A stretch of DNA of 64,000 bases from Bacillus pumilus (GTDB lineage: Bacteria; Bacillota; Bacilli; Bacillales; Bacillaceae), in assembly GCF_024498355.1 (NCBI RefSeq), contig NZ_CP101833.1:1841001-1905000 (forward strand), in the 5' to 3' direction. Within the stretch, counting starts at the first letter, position 1. Each line of letters begins with the position of its first letter. The position numbers and the translations under genes were made by a program. Below are positions 1 through 9,689 of this stretch, in pieces. The notes under the pieces are model-generated. The model had not been told where the DNA came from. It saw only the letters and a program-made list of their open reading frames with translations, and searched no databases.

Positions 1-2248
1 CGAGTCGTTCGACCCAAGCAGACGTTCTCTCTAAATAATTTGCTGTTTCTCTGTAATATTGAAGGTAAGCTGCGGCTATTTGTTTTACTTCTTCTGCTGT
101 ACTTACCTTCATCAATAAATCTCCAGCACGTAAATGTGTACCGCCATTTCCGCCGGCGTACAATTCAAATCCTCCATCAATCCCTACAATGCCAAGGTCT
201 TTGATCCCTGATTCTGCACAGTTTCTAGGGCAAGCAGACACGGCCATTTTCACTTTATGTGGGGTAGCAAGTCCTTCGAATTTCTTTTCAAGCGCAATCC
301 CAAGAGAAATGGAGTCCTGCGTTCCGAATCTGCAAAATTGTTCTCCGACACATGTTTTGACCGTTCTTAAAGACTTTCCATATGCATAACCAGATGGCAT
401 ATCCAGATCCGCCCAGACTTTAGGTAAATCTTCTTTCTTTACACCTAGAAGGTCGATCCGCTGACCGCCAGTCATTTTCACAAGCGGTATTTGATATTTG
501 TCGACGACGTCTGCTATTTTTCTCAGGTCGTTTGCATTTGTGACACCTCCATACATACGTGGAACAACGGAATAGGTGCCATCATTTTGAATATTGGCAT
601 GCATACGTTCATTCACAAATCGTGAGCTCTTTTCATCTTTGTATTCAAGAGGGTGAAGCATGCCTAAATAATAATTCAGTGCCGGCCGGCATTTTGAACA
701 GCCTTCCTCTGTCTCCCAGCCTAATACATTCATCACTTCTTTGACATGCTGCAAGCCTTTTTCTTTGATTTCATGAATCACTTCATCTCGTGAAAGAGTG
801 GTGCAGGCACAGATGGTTTCTTTTTGCGCTGTGCGGTTCGCATCATCGCCTAAAGTGTGCCATAGAATCTCTTCGACAACGGGCTTGCAGCCTCCGCATG
901 ATCGTGAGGCACTTGTACATTGCTTGACTTCCTGAATCGTTGTTAAGCCTTCTTCCTGAATGGCCTGCACAATCTGACCCTTTGATACACCATTACAGCC
1001 ACAAACGATATGGTCGTTTGCCATGCTCTCTATCGTGCTTTCTTGTGCCAGATCATTTGAGGTTAGGACGGATACCTTTTCCATATCCGACATATCTACA
1101 CCTTCTCTAATGTAGGAGAATAATCGAGGTCCATCACTTGTTTCTCCAAACATCACGGCGCCTACTAATCGGTTTTGCTGGAAGACTAGTTTTTGATAAA
1201 TGCCTTTTTGTTCGTCAAAAATCTTAATCGCTTTTTTCTCATCCTTTTCTATAAAATCACCAGCTGAAAACACGTCAACTCCTGATACTTTCAGCTGTGT
1301 CGACAGAACGGAGCCTTCATATGGAGCAGGTTTCATGTCACATACATGCTTTGCGAGCACATTCGCTTGGTCGTATAAAGGAGCGACAAGTCCGTACGTT
1401 TGCCCCCTGTGCTCTACACATTCTCCTACGGCATAAATGCCTGGGACACTTGTTTCCATAAAATCATTGACGATAATTCCTCTGTTGACTGCAAGACCAC
1501 TTGTTTCTGCAAGCATTTTACTTGGTTTAATTCCTACTGACATGACGACCAGGTCTGTCTCAAGTGTGGAGCCATCTGAAAATGTTAATCCTTCAACTCT
1601 TGTATCTCCTAAAATCTCATTTGTCTGTTTTCCCAACAGGAAGTTCATGCCCTGTGCTTCTAATGCTTTTTGAAGAAGCTGGCCTGCAATAGGATCTAGC
1701 TGGCGTTCCATTAAATGAGAGCTGAGGTGAATGACGGTCACTTCCATGCCTAAGTTTAATAGACCGCGTGCCGCTTCAAGTCCAAGGAGCCCGCCTCCAA
1801 TGACCGCTGCTTTTTTATACTTAGTGGAGGCATTCACCATTTTCTCAGTGTCTTGCAATGTACGAAAGGCTGTTACACCTTTTTTATCACTCCCTGGAAT
1901 TGGCAGGATAAATGGAAGAGAGCCCGTCGCTAAAATCAGCCGATCATAATGCACGTTCCGTCCTTGATCACTAATCACTGTTTGGCTCACTGTATCGATC
2001 TTCACGATGGTTTCATTTGTAAACAGTTGAATATCATGATCTTGATACCAATTCCAATCGTTTAACGTAATATCATCTGCCTTCGTATCTCCTTGAAGAA
2101 CCTTCGATAAAAGAATTCGATTATAGTTAGGGTTTGGTTCACTTCCAAATACCGTCATGTCAAATCGTTCGCTGTCTGTTTTTAAAATGTTTTCAAGCGT
2201 TCGAATGCCAGCCATACCGTTTCCAACTAGTACGAGTTTTTCTTTCAT
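1..2248 (-). CDS. nasD: Assimilatory nitrite reductase large subunit NasD (3' end outside window)
   Basis: Reduces nitrite to ammonium with NAD(P)H through FAD, iron-sulfur and siroheme centres in the cytoplasm. The visible 749 residues show an N-terminal FAD/NAD(P) oxidoreductase (GNGMAG near residue 10, a second dinucleotide motif GGGLLG near 150), then BFD-like [2Fe-2S] cysteines (CGCNG, later CGGC), a nitrite/sulfite-reductase half domain, and the siroheme/4Fe-4S cysteines CVGEQFC and ACPRNC near the left edge. The ATG at 2248 follows GAGGGGTG. B. subtilis NasD is, from memory, about 805 residues, so roughly 55 are missing. It lies 91 bp downstream of nasC, and that gap carries a TnrA-like box, suggesting its own promoter as well as read-through from nasBC. 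The small subunit NasE would lie beyond the window. Confidence 0.93.
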   Translation of the reverse strand, partial: MKEKLVLVGNGMAGIRTLENILKTDSERFDMTVFGSEPNPNYNRILLSKVLQGDTKADDITLNDWNWYQDHDIQLFTNETIVKIDTVSQTVISDQGRNVHYDRLILATGSLPFILPIPGSDKKGVTAFRTLQDTEKMVNASTKYKKAAVIGGGLLGLEAARGLLNLGMEVTVIHLSSHLMERQLDPIAGQLLQKALEAQGMNFLLGKQTNEILGDTRVEGLTFSDGSTLETDLVVMSVGIKPSKMLAETSGLAVNRGIIVNDFMETSVPGIYAVGECVEHRGQTYGLVAPLYDQANVLAKHVCDMKPAPYEGSVLSTQLKVSGVDVFSAGDFIEKDEKKAIKIFDEQKGIYQKLVFQQNRLVGAVMFGETSDGPRLFSYIREGVDMSDMEKVSVLTSNDLAQESTIESMANDHIVCGCNGVSKGQIVQAIQEEGLTTIQEVKQCTSASRSCGGCKPVVEEILWHTLGDDANRTAQKETICACTTLSRDEVIHEIKEKGLQHVKEVMNVLGWETEEGCSKCRPALNYYLGMLHPLEYKDEKSSRFVNERMHANIQNDGTYSVVPRMYGGVTNANDLRKIADVVDKYQIPLVKMTGGQRIDLLGVKKEDLPKVWADLDMPSGYAYGKSLRTVKTCVGEQFCRFGTQDSISLGIALEKKFEGLATPHKVKMAVSACPRNCAESGIKDLGIVGIDGGFELYAGGNGGTHLRAGDLLMKVSTAEEVKQIAAAYLQYYRETANYLERTSAWVERL

Positions 2249-2308
2249 GATAAAAACACCCCTCATGTGATCATTTTTTAGAAAATACCATAACCTAAAC
2301 AAAGATGG

Positions 2309-2333
2309 AAAATACATGTTATGATTTCTCACA
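2309..2333 (-). promoter_or_regulatory. Putative TnrA box (with NsrR-like half site) before nasD
   Basis: On the minus strand TGTGAGAAATCATAACA (2333-2317) fits the TnrA consensus TGTNANAWWWTNTNACA with one mismatch. It is followed at once by ATGTATTTT (2317-2309), which resembles half of an NsrR-type site. In B. subtilis, nasD has a separate promoter controlled by nitrogen and by anaerobic/nitric-oxide signals, so a control region here is expected. I could not fix the -10 and -35. Confidence 0.5.
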
Positions 2334-2339
2334 TAGTTT

Positions 2340-4478
2340 TCAATTCATGTAGGCTGACAGCTGTACAGGACAATATTTAAAGCCTGGCATCTTACTGTGA
2401 GGATCTAGGTCATCACCAATTAATTGATTAATGGATTGATGTTTGCTCCAGTGAAATGGTACAAACACTGTATCTTTTCGAATGGTGTCTGATATGTGGC
2501 ATCTCATGATGACACGACCTCTTTTCGACTGGATGATGATGAGCTCCCCGGCCTGAAAGCCATACGTTTTCGCGGTGTCAGGATGAAGCTCTGCATAAGC
2601 TTCAAACTGCCGGGCAACAAGAGAGGTACTTTTTCTTGTTTGAACCCCTGTTTGGTAGTGAGCCATCACCCTGCCGGTCGTTAAATAAAGAGGGTATTCT
2701 TGACTGACTGGTTCCTTTGCAACCTTTTGCTTGTGCGCGACGACTGCAAACTTTGCTAGACTGTCAGAGTGTGAGAATTCATGTTCAAATAATCTTTCTG
2801 TTCCTGGATCTTCTAAATTCGAACAAGGCCACAGTATGCCTTGCTCTTTCCTCAGCCTTTCATAGGTCATACCGGAATAATCAGCTTTTCCTCCTTTCGA
2901 TGCAGCCCTTAATTCCTCAAAAATATCTTCTGCTGATGAAAAGGAAAAATAGCCGCCTTTGCCTAATACAGCTGCTATGTCACAAATGATTTGCCAATCG
3001 TGCTTTCTTTGATGCTTGAGTGGATATGTTGCTTCTCTGAGCGTAACGCGCCCCTCTACGTTTGTCATGGTACCTTCGTCCTCTAAATATGACGAAGAAG
3101 GTAAAATGACATCTGCCAGCTCAGCAGTCTCTGAGACAAATAAATCAATCGCCACAAAAAAGGATAACTGCTCGATCGCTTTTTTAATAAAGCTCGCTTG
3201 CGGGCCAGATTGAACAGGATTAGAGCACATTAAAAAGAGCGCTTTTATCTCACCTTCCTGCATTTTTTCAAACATTTCAAAAGCAGACACGCCTTTTCCA
3301 GGCAGTTCTTTTTCATCGATGTTCCATATTCCTGCGATTTCTTTTCTGTGAACAGGGTTTGTGATATCACGATAACCTGGAAGCTGATCTGCTTTTTGTC
3401 CATGCTCTCTTGCCCCCTGTCCATTTCCCTGTCCAGTAATCGCACCGTAACCGCATCCAAAGCGACCGATCTTCCCAGTCACAAGCAGAATATTCAGGAA
3501 ATTACGAACGGCTGCTGTTCCGTCTATTTGCTGCTCAATGCCTCTTGCGGTGAGAATCATGCCTGTCGATTCTTGGGCAAATTTCCTCGCTATTTTTTGA
3601 AGGACTTCAGTCGCCACACCGGTCTGCTCAGCGATGTCTGACAGAGAGATGCGCGAGACATACTCCTTTAATTCTTGGAAACCTGACGTTCGTTTTCTAG
3701 TAAATGCTTCATCTATTAAGTTTTCATGAAGCATGATGTGCAATATGCCATTAGCCAGCGCGGCATCTGACCCTGGTTTAAGGCTTACATGTAAATCGGC
3801 TAATTTGGCTGTCTGTGTTTTGCGCGGATCGATGACGATAAGAAACGCTCCGTTCTTTTTTGCCTCTTCGATGTAAGGTATGAGGGTTGGCTGACATTCG
3901 GCTATATTCGTTCCAACTAATATCAACACCCGTGTATGCTTAATGTCACAAAGAGGAAACGTGAGACCACGGTCAAGTCCGAATGTTTGGTTAGCTGCTG
4001 TTGCTGCCGACGACATACATAGTCTTCCATTGTAATCAATGTATTTCGTTTTCAGTGCCACCCTTGCAAACTTTCCGAGTAAGTAAGCCTCCTCATTTGT
4101 AATTGATGCGCTTCCGTACACACTGATGGCATCATGGCCATGCGCGAGCTGAAGGGCTCCAATGTTTGTTTTGATTTCGTGAAGTGCCTCCTGCCATGTC
4201 GCTTTGACAAATTGTCCGTTTCTTTTGATGAGCGGGTGATTCAATCGTTCCCGGTGCAGTGCGTGCTGGTGTGCATGCTGTCCTTTCATACAAATTCTTC
4301 CGAGCGTGGTTGGATTGTGAACGCCAATCGTTTGATAACGTGTTCGACCTTCCATATGCTGCTCTACTAATTGCATTTTGCATTGCATACTGCAAAATGG
4401 ACATTGGGATGGAAACACTCGCTTTCGCTCTTGCAGTTCTGACTTTTGCTGCGCATATTGTAAAAAAGACTGACTCAT
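2340..4478 (-). CDS. nasC: Assimilatory nitrate reductase catalytic subunit NasC
   Basis: Molybdopterin guanine dinucleotide enzyme that reduces nitrate to nitrite in the cytoplasm, taking electrons from NasB. The 712-residue protein begins with the 4Fe-4S motif CPFCSMQC plus a fourth Cys in RICMKG (about residues 25-65), continues with the molybdopterin oxidoreductase domain, and ends with a dinucleotide-binding domain (YPLYLTTGRVMAHYQTG near 600). Length matches the B. subtilis protein (about 710). The start ATG at 4478 overlaps the end of nasB by four bases, so the two are translationally coupled. Confidence 0.95.
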   Translation of the reverse strand: MSQSFLQYAQQKSELQERKRVFPSQCPFCSMQCKMQLVEQHMEGRTRYQTIGVHNPTTLGRICMKGQHAHQHALHRERLNHPLIKRNGQFVKATWQEALHEIKTNIGALQLAHGHDAISVYGSASITNEEAYLLGKFARVALKTKYIDYNGRLCMSSAATAANQTFGLDRGLTFPLCDIKHTRVLILVGTNIAECQPTLIPYIEEAKKNGAFLIVIDPRKTQTAKLADLHVSLKPGSDAALANGILHIMLHENLIDEAFTRKRTSGFQELKEYVSRISLSDIAEQTGVATEVLQKIARKFAQESTGMILTARGIEQQIDGTAAVRNFLNILLVTGKIGRFGCGYGAITGQGNGQGAREHGQKADQLPGYRDITNPVHRKEIAGIWNIDEKELPGKGVSAFEMFEKMQEGEIKALFLMCSNPVQSGPQASFIKKAIEQLSFFVAIDLFVSETAELADVILPSSSYLEDEGTMTNVEGRVTLREATYPLKHQRKHDWQIICDIAAVLGKGGYFSFSSAEDIFEELRAASKGGKADYSGMTYERLRKEQGILWPCSNLEDPGTERLFEHEFSHSDSLAKFAVVAHKQKVAKEPVSQEYPLYLTTGRVMAHYQTGVQTRKSTSLVARQFEAYAELHPDTAKTYGFQAGELIIIQSKRGRVIMRCHISDTIRKDTVFVPFHWSKHQSINQLIGDDLDPHSKMPGFKYCPVQLSAYMN

Positions 4479-6751
4479 ACCTTCACATCCTTTTGTCCTA
4501 CATTCCCTTGTCTGCTTTGGTCAAATTGCTCACAGAGCTCTTCTCTCATGTCCTCATCAAGCAATTTTTCTCGAATGGAAATGTCGCCATACCGGAGAAG
4601 CCAATTCCCAATGGATTCCTCAAAGTATGCACTTTTTCTATAATCTTCGAGCAGCGCTTTTAAAAAAGGAATCAGCTCACTTGAATGAGGTAAAGCGTAA
4701 AAAAGCTGACCGGCCTTAGGATGACGCACGTCGCCTCCTAAATAAATGTTCCACTCATCCAGCTGTTTCTTGATACAGATGTCATAGATTGGGCCGAGTT
4801 TACACGTGCAGGAAGAGCCGGTTACATGAATTGATGTGACTGCTGGTAAAAGCGTGTCTTCTAATTGTCTTTCCATCTCCATGACAAGTGTAGTGACAGC
4901 TGGCTCGTGACGACAATCACATGAAAGGACATGAGATAGCCTCCTTCTCTCTTTAGGTATGACCCGGTAATGTTCTTTTACGATCTGTGCGGCCTGCTCT
5001 GAAACGCCGATGAGCCGAATTCGTTTATGCTCTGTCAGCTCCACCTGCTGAATCTGATTTTTCTCTAATAAAGAGGTGATGATGTGCAAGAACTTCAGAT
5101 CAAGACGGCCTCCATATAACTGAGGAATCAATGTATGCTCTTGACCGGATGCGCTGTCATTTTTCAGGTGGTCTTGAAACTGCTCGAGATAGTATGGAAT
5201 GGCTGCTCGGCAGATGTCGCAGCCATTATCTGTTTTCCAATCGAAGTATTTTCTCATTTCCTCTCCATTCACCGGCTGTTGTTTTTTTATAAATGAAAAA
5301 ATGGTCTGTTCATCTACATCTGTACATGGACAAAAAGAGGTCAGCACTTCCGCTTGTTCATTTGATGATAACTGACAGCAAGCACGGACAAGCTCTTGAC
5401 AGCCCCCACAGCCGGTTGCTGCCCCTGTCTGTTTTTTGATCTCTTCCAGGCTTGTCAGCTGATGGACCGATATGCTTTTTAAAATGGCTCCTTTTGTAAC
5501 CGTTTGACATTGGCAGACGAGGTCTTCCATTTGTAATGTATCTAGAGGGGATGGCTGCTCTTCATGAAGAAATTTCATGACCACACTTTTATCACGCCCC
5601 ACTTTTACATCTTGAAAAAGCTGATCGGCTTTCTCCAGCTGACCAACTAATAAAACGCCTTTTAGGGCATCACGTTCAAACACGAATTTTTTATATACTT
5701 CTTGTTCTTCGTCTAAATAGGTCACCACCGAAGTATATGGGGAACGGTTCTCAATACATCCGGCAGAATAGATGGGCATGTCACTTGTTTTTAATGTTGT
5801 TGAGTAAATGTGATGAGGTGCATGTGTTATTTGTTCGCCTAATAGATGCTTGGCAAGCACGCTTGCTTGTTCATAAATGGGCTGAACAAGACCGTGCACC
5901 ATTCCTTTGTGCTCTGCACATTCCCCAATGGCATAAATATTCGGGACATTTGTTTGCATCACGTCATTGACGACAATAGCTTTTCTAGTGTGAATGCCGT
6001 GATTTTTTGCAAGCTGTATATTCGGACGGATACCTGTAGTGAAAACAACGAGATCAGCATCCACGATGTCTCCATTTTTCAGTAGAACGCCTTCTACCCT
6101 CTCATCTCCTAAGCATGCAATTGTATGGGCATTTGTTTTCACCTGAATGCCTTTACGCGTTAATTGTTGATGTAATAGGCAGGCAGCTGTTTCATCTAAT
6201 TGGCGCTGCATGAGCCACTCTGTATGATGAATGATGGTTGTCTCAAGTCCGGCAATCTGTAGTCCAGCCGCCACTTCCACGCCAAGCACACCGCCTCCGA
6301 TCACTGCTGCACGTTGATAACGCAAGGAATCAGCGTGAATGGCCTCATAATCATCAATCGTACGAAAAGCGTAAATCCCTTTTTTGGACACGCCCTGAAT
6401 AGGCAGGAAATAAGGTGATGACCCTGTTGCGATCACCAGCTTGTCATAGGGAATATTCCGGCGCGCATCTGTCATGATGCATTGCCGATTTGTATCGATG
6501 TGCACAACTGTTTCCCCTCTGTACATCGTGATGTCATGCCTCGTGTACCATTCTTTTTCCTTTAGTTCAATTTGAGATAATGATTCGCTTTTTTGTAAAA
6601 TCGACGAAAGTTTTATTCGATTGTAGGCAGGGTGCTTCTCTTTTCCAATGATTGTAATGAAATAGTGTTCTGGTTGCTTTTGAACGATCTGCTCGATACA
6701 TTTCATACTCGCCATGCCGTTTCCGATAAACACGAGTTTGCGTTTTGCCAT
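4475..6751 (-). CDS. nasB: Assimilatory nitrate reductase electron-transfer subunit NasB
   Basis: NAD(P)H-dependent flavoprotein that passes electrons to NasC. The 758 residues show an N-terminal FAD motif (GNGMASMKCIEQI), an NAD(P) motif (GGGVLGVEVAAG near 150), two BFD-like [2Fe-2S] modules (CQCQ...CGGC and CPC...CDIC, roughly residues 410-535) and a C-terminal region related to nitrite-reductase half domains. The N-terminal half is a paralogue of NasD. Length agrees with B. subtilis NasB (about 770). The ATG at 6751 has GAAAGG about 12 bases upstream. First gene of the leftward nasBCD operon, divergent from nasA. Confidence 0.94.
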   Translation of the reverse strand: MAKRKLVFIGNGMASMKCIEQIVQKQPEHYFITIIGKEKHPAYNRIKLSSILQKSESLSQIELKEKEWYTRHDITMYRGETVVHIDTNRQCIMTDARRNIPYDKLVIATGSSPYFLPIQGVSKKGIYAFRTIDDYEAIHADSLRYQRAAVIGGGVLGVEVAAGLQIAGLETTIIHHTEWLMQRQLDETAACLLHQQLTRKGIQVKTNAHTIACLGDERVEGVLLKNGDIVDADLVVFTTGIRPNIQLAKNHGIHTRKAIVVNDVMQTNVPNIYAIGECAEHKGMVHGLVQPIYEQASVLAKHLLGEQITHAPHHIYSTTLKTSDMPIYSAGCIENRSPYTSVVTYLDEEQEVYKKFVFERDALKGVLLVGQLEKADQLFQDVKVGRDKSVVMKFLHEEQPSPLDTLQMEDLVCQCQTVTKGAILKSISVHQLTSLEEIKKQTGAATGCGGCQELVRACCQLSSNEQAEVLTSFCPCTDVDEQTIFSFIKKQQPVNGEEMRKYFDWKTDNGCDICRAAIPYYLEQFQDHLKNDSASGQEHTLIPQLYGGRLDLKFLHIITSLLEKNQIQQVELTEHKRIRLIGVSEQAAQIVKEHYRVIPKERRRLSHVLSCDCRHEPAVTTLVMEMERQLEDTLLPAVTSIHVTGSSCTCKLGPIYDICIKKQLDEWNIYLGGDVRHPKAGQLFYALPHSSELIPFLKALLEDYRKSAYFEESIGNWLLRYGDISIREKLLDEDMREELCEQFDQSRQGNVGQKDVKV

Positions 6752-6836
6752 GTGTGATCAACCTTTCTAAGCCTCTTGCTCCAAAACATTAGTATGGCTA
6801 GATTATGGCACACAGCTGTAAAAAAGTGTTTATTCA

Positions 6837-6853
6837 TGTCAATTTTTCTAACA
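6837..6853. promoter_or_regulatory. TnrA box shared by nasA and nasB
   Basis: TGTCAATTTTTCTAACA matches the 17-bp TnrA palindrome TGTNANATTTTNTNACA with one mismatch (position 7). Candidate -10 elements sit at comparable distances on both sides: TATCTT at 6883-6888 for nasA, and CATAAT on the minus strand (6807-6802) for nasB. The box centre would be about 49-50 bp upstream of both start points, the usual position for activation by TnrA under nitrogen limitation. No second equally good box is visible between the two genes. Confidence 0.75.
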
Positions 6854-6923
6854 TAATACTTTCATTACGTTAATGAACCCGCTATCTTTAAGTCAGAAAA
6901 TTCAAAAATATAGGAGGCGTTTT

Positions 6924-8126
6924 ATGAAACTCTCAGAGTTAAAATCAAGTGGTCATCCTAAGACATTGTTTGGTTCATTTTTATATTTTGATGTGAGCTT
7001 TATGATTTGGGTTTTATTAGGGGCGCTGGGGGCTTTTATTGCGCAAGATTTTGCTTTATCGACAATGGAAAAAGGTATGATTGTCGCAATTCCGATTCTA
7101 TCTGGTTCTTTCTTTCGGATTATGCTGGGCTTATTAACCGATCGAATAGGCCCTAAAAAGACTGCGGTGATGGGAATGCTTTTAACCACCATTCCGCTCA
7201 TTTGGGGGTTCATCGCTGGTACAACCCTTTCGGAGCTTGTGCTGATTGGTATTTTGCTAGGAGTGGCAGGGGCAAGTTTTGCTGTCGCTTTGCCAATGGC
7301 AAGCCGCTGGTATCCTCCTCATTTACAAGGAGTAGCCATGGGGATTGCGGGCGCCGGAAATAGCGGAACACTGATCTCCACGCTATTTGGGCCAAGACTT
7401 GCCGAGATTTACGGGTGGCATGCAGTGATGGGGCTCGCCCTTATCCCGTTAAGTCTTGTCTTTTTGTTTTTTATTTTCACGGCAAAGGATGCACCAAATC
7501 AGCCTGATCCTCAGCCGCTTCGGTCGTATTTTTCAGTATTTCAAGTAAAATCAACATGGTTTTTCTGTTTACTTTATGCGATTACCTTCGGAGGGTTTGT
7601 CGGGCTTTCAAGTTTTCTAAGTATTTTCTTTGTGGATCAATATGGGATCTCGAAAATACATGCCGGTGATTTTGTGACTCTTTGTGTTGCTGCGGGCAGC
7701 TTCTTTCGACCTGTTGGCGGTCTCATTGCTGATAAAATAGGTGGAATGAAGGCACTGCTTGGATTATTCGCAGTCATCGGCATTTGCTTAGGAGCAGTGA
7801 GCAGTCTTCCAGCTTTACCTGTGGTCATTGCGCTTTTATTTGTCGGGATGATGTGTCTTGGTATGGGGAATGGGGCTGTTTTTCAGCTGGTGCCGCAGGT
7901 GTTCCATAAGGAAATTGGCATTGTGACTGGGATTGTTGGTGCGGCGGGCGGCATTGGCGGATTCTTTTTACCAAATGTTCTTGGCAGTTTCAAAGAAATG
8001 ACTGGCTCGTATACGTTTGGCTTTTTAACCATTTCACTTATTGTGCTTGTCGTCTTTCTTTGTTTAGTCGTATCGCAGCTTAAACGTAAAAAAGTGATCA
8101 TCAATCACACCATCTCTGAATCATAA
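6924..8126 (+). CDS. nasA: Nitrate transporter NasA (MFS)
   Basis: Major facilitator superfamily nitrate/nitrite importer of the NarK/NasA family in the cytoplasmic membrane. About 400 residues with 12 predicted hydrophobic segments. The family signature is visible twice ([15 protein letters not shown] near residue 150 and [12 protein letters not shown] near 345), and the MFS loop [11 protein letters not shown] lies near residue 70. A start 51 bases upstream is open, but the ATG at 6924 follows TAGGAGG with ideal spacing and gives [14 protein letters not shown], as expected for NasA. Divergent from nasB and likely TnrA-activated. Confidence 0.93.
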   Translation: MKLSELKSSGHPKTLFGSFLYFDVSFMIWVLLGALGAFIAQDFALSTMEKGMIVAIPILSGSFFRIMLGLLTDRIGPKKTAVMGMLLTTIPLIWGFIAGTTLSELVLIGILLGVAGASFAVALPMASRWYPPHLQGVAMGIAGAGNSGTLISTLFGPRLAEIYGWHAVMGLALIPLSLVFLFFIFTAKDAPNQPDPQPLRSYFSVFQVKSTWFFCLLYAITFGGFVGLSSFLSIFFVDQYGISKIHAGDFVTLCVAAGSFFRPVGGLIADKIGGMKALLGLFAVIGICLGAVSSLPALPVVIALLFVGMMCLGMGNGAVFQLVPQVFHKEIGIVTGIVGAAGGIGGFFLPNVLGSFKEMTGSYTFGFLTISLIVLVVFLCLVVSQLKRKKVIINHTISES

Positions 8127-8158
8127 AAAGCCATGACCACCCTTTGGTCATGGCTTTT
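8126..8158. terminator. Bidirectional terminator nasA / gltB
   Basis: A 14-bp inverted repeat, AAAAGCCATGACCA with TGGTCATGGCTTTT around a 5-nt loop, with A/T tracts on both flanks. It starts at the nasA stop codon and lies between the convergent nasA and gltB. Confidence 0.9.
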
Positions 8159-8188
8159 CTCTATATGTGTAAACACCCTTTGTTTGAC

Positions 8189-9673
8189 CTATTTTGGCAG
8201 AACCGAACTCCCCATTAAATAACGGTCTACCTCGTGTGCCACTTGTCTGCCTTCGTTAATTGCCCAAACAATCAGACTTTGGCCGCGTCTTGCATCTCCC
8301 GCTGCAAATACGCCTTCTACATTTGTTGTATATTCCCCATATTTTGCGTCAATGCGATTGTTTTTGCTGTCCACGCCAAAGTGTTTCACTAGTGGCTGTT
8401 CAGTTCCCTCAAAACCAATTGCAATAAAGACAAGCTGAGCAGGCCATACCTTCTCTGTTCCTGGAATCTCATGAAATTCAAACTTCCCATGTTCGTTTTT
8501 CACCTTTTCCATTTGAATGGTATGAAGCTCTTTTAATTTCCCATTTTTATCTGCCACAATCTTTGTGGTTTGAATCGAATATTGACGCGGGTCTTCTCCG
8601 AATTTTGCTTGTGCTTCTTCATAAGCATAATCGAGCGAGAAGACATAAGGCTGCTCTGGCCACATGTTATCCCCTACACGTGTATCTGGAAGCTTTGGAT
8701 ACTTTCCGAATTGAACAACACTTTTTGCTTTTTGGCGAAGCGCAGTTGCTACGCAGTCAGCACCTGTATCTCCTCCGCCAATGACAATCACGTCTTTTCC
8801 TTTTGCATCAATGAAATTTTTATCTTTAAATCCTGAATCAAGCATGCTTTTTGTTGCGAGTGTTAAATAATCCATCGCCAGGTGTATCCCTTTTGCTTCA
8901 CGGCCTTCGATTAATAGGTCGCGCTGCTTTTGTGCACCTGTACAAAGGATGATCGCATCAAATTGCTCTTTTAGCTCATCGGCAGTGATATCCACACCAA
9001 TTTCTGTGTTCGTGACAAAGTCAATGCCTTCTTGTCTTAAAAGTTTCACTCTGCGCTCAACGACTTCTTTGTCCAGCTTCATATTCGGAATGCCATAGGT
9101 GAGCAGTCCGCCAAGACGATCAGATCGTTCGAACACTGTTACTGCGTGTCCTGCTTGGTTTAATTGATCAGCACTTGCAAGTCCTGCTGGCCCTGAACCG
9201 ACAATCGCAATCTTTTTCCCTGAACGGCTTGAAGGAATTCTTGGTGTAATCCATCCATTCTCGAAGCCTTTATCAATGATCGTGCGTTCGATATTTTTAA
9301 TCGAAACAGCTGGATCATTGATGGCGACTGTACATGAGCCTTCGCAAGGCGCTGGACATACTCTCCCAGTAAATTCAGGGAAATTGTTCGTTTTTTGCAG
9401 TCTTTCAAGCGCTTCTTTCCATCTCCCGCGATAGACAAGGTCATTCCACTCTGGAATTAAATTATAGATCGGGCAGCCAGATACGCCGCCCCTGATTTCC
9501 ATCCCAATTTGACAAAACGGTGTTCCGCAATCCATACATCTAGCACCCTGCTTTTTTAATACCTCATCTGTATAAGGAGCTGAATATTCTTTCCAGTCAT
9601 TTTGACGAGTGAGAGGGTCACGTTCATTTGGCTTTTCTCTTTTATAATCCATAAAACCTGTTGCTTTGCCCAT
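8189..9673 (-). CDS. gltB: Glutamate synthase small subunit GltB
   Basis: Beta subunit of NADPH-dependent glutamate synthase. It oxidises NADPH and feeds electrons to the large subunit. The 494 residues carry an N-terminal adrenodoxin-like iron-sulfur region (CMDCGTPFC near 40, then CP-rich motifs up to [12 protein letters not shown] near 105), an FAD motif ([15 protein letters not shown]) and an NADPH motif ([11 protein letters not shown]). The reading frame is open further upstream, but the ATG at 9673 follows AAAGGGGAGAGG and matches the known N-terminus [12 protein letters not shown]. It starts 16 bp after gltA in the same operon. In Bacillus nomenclature gltA is the large subunit and gltB the small. 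Confidence 0.95.
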   Translation of the reverse strand: MGKATGFMDYKREKPNERDPLTRQNDWKEYSAPYTDEVLKKQGARCMDCGTPFCQIGMEIRGGVSGCPIYNLIPEWNDLVYRGRWKEALERLQKTNNFPEFTGRVCPAPCEGSCTVAINDPAVSIKNIERTIIDKGFENGWITPRIPSSRSGKKIAIVGSGPAGLASADQLNQAGHAVTVFERSDRLGGLLTYGIPNMKLDKEVVERRVKLLRQEGIDFVTNTEIGVDITADELKEQFDAIILCTGAQKQRDLLIEGREAKGIHLAMDYLTLATKSMLDSGFKDKNFIDAKGKDVIVIGGGDTGADCVATALRQKAKSVVQFGKYPKLPDTRVGDNMWPEQPYVFSLDYAYEEAQAKFGEDPRQYSIQTTKIVADKNGKLKELHTIQMEKVKNEHGKFEFHEIPGTEKVWPAQLVFIAIGFEGTEQPLVKHFGVDSKNNRIDAKYGEYTTNVEGVFAAGDARRGQSLIVWAINEGRQVAHEVDRYLMGSSVLPK

Positions 9674-9689
9674 TGTCCTCTCCCCTTTC

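Noticed and set aside
4259..4663. 134-residue + strand frame antisense to nasC/nasB
   Set aside because: No RBS, lies entirely over two well-supported genes, and has no recognisable motif.
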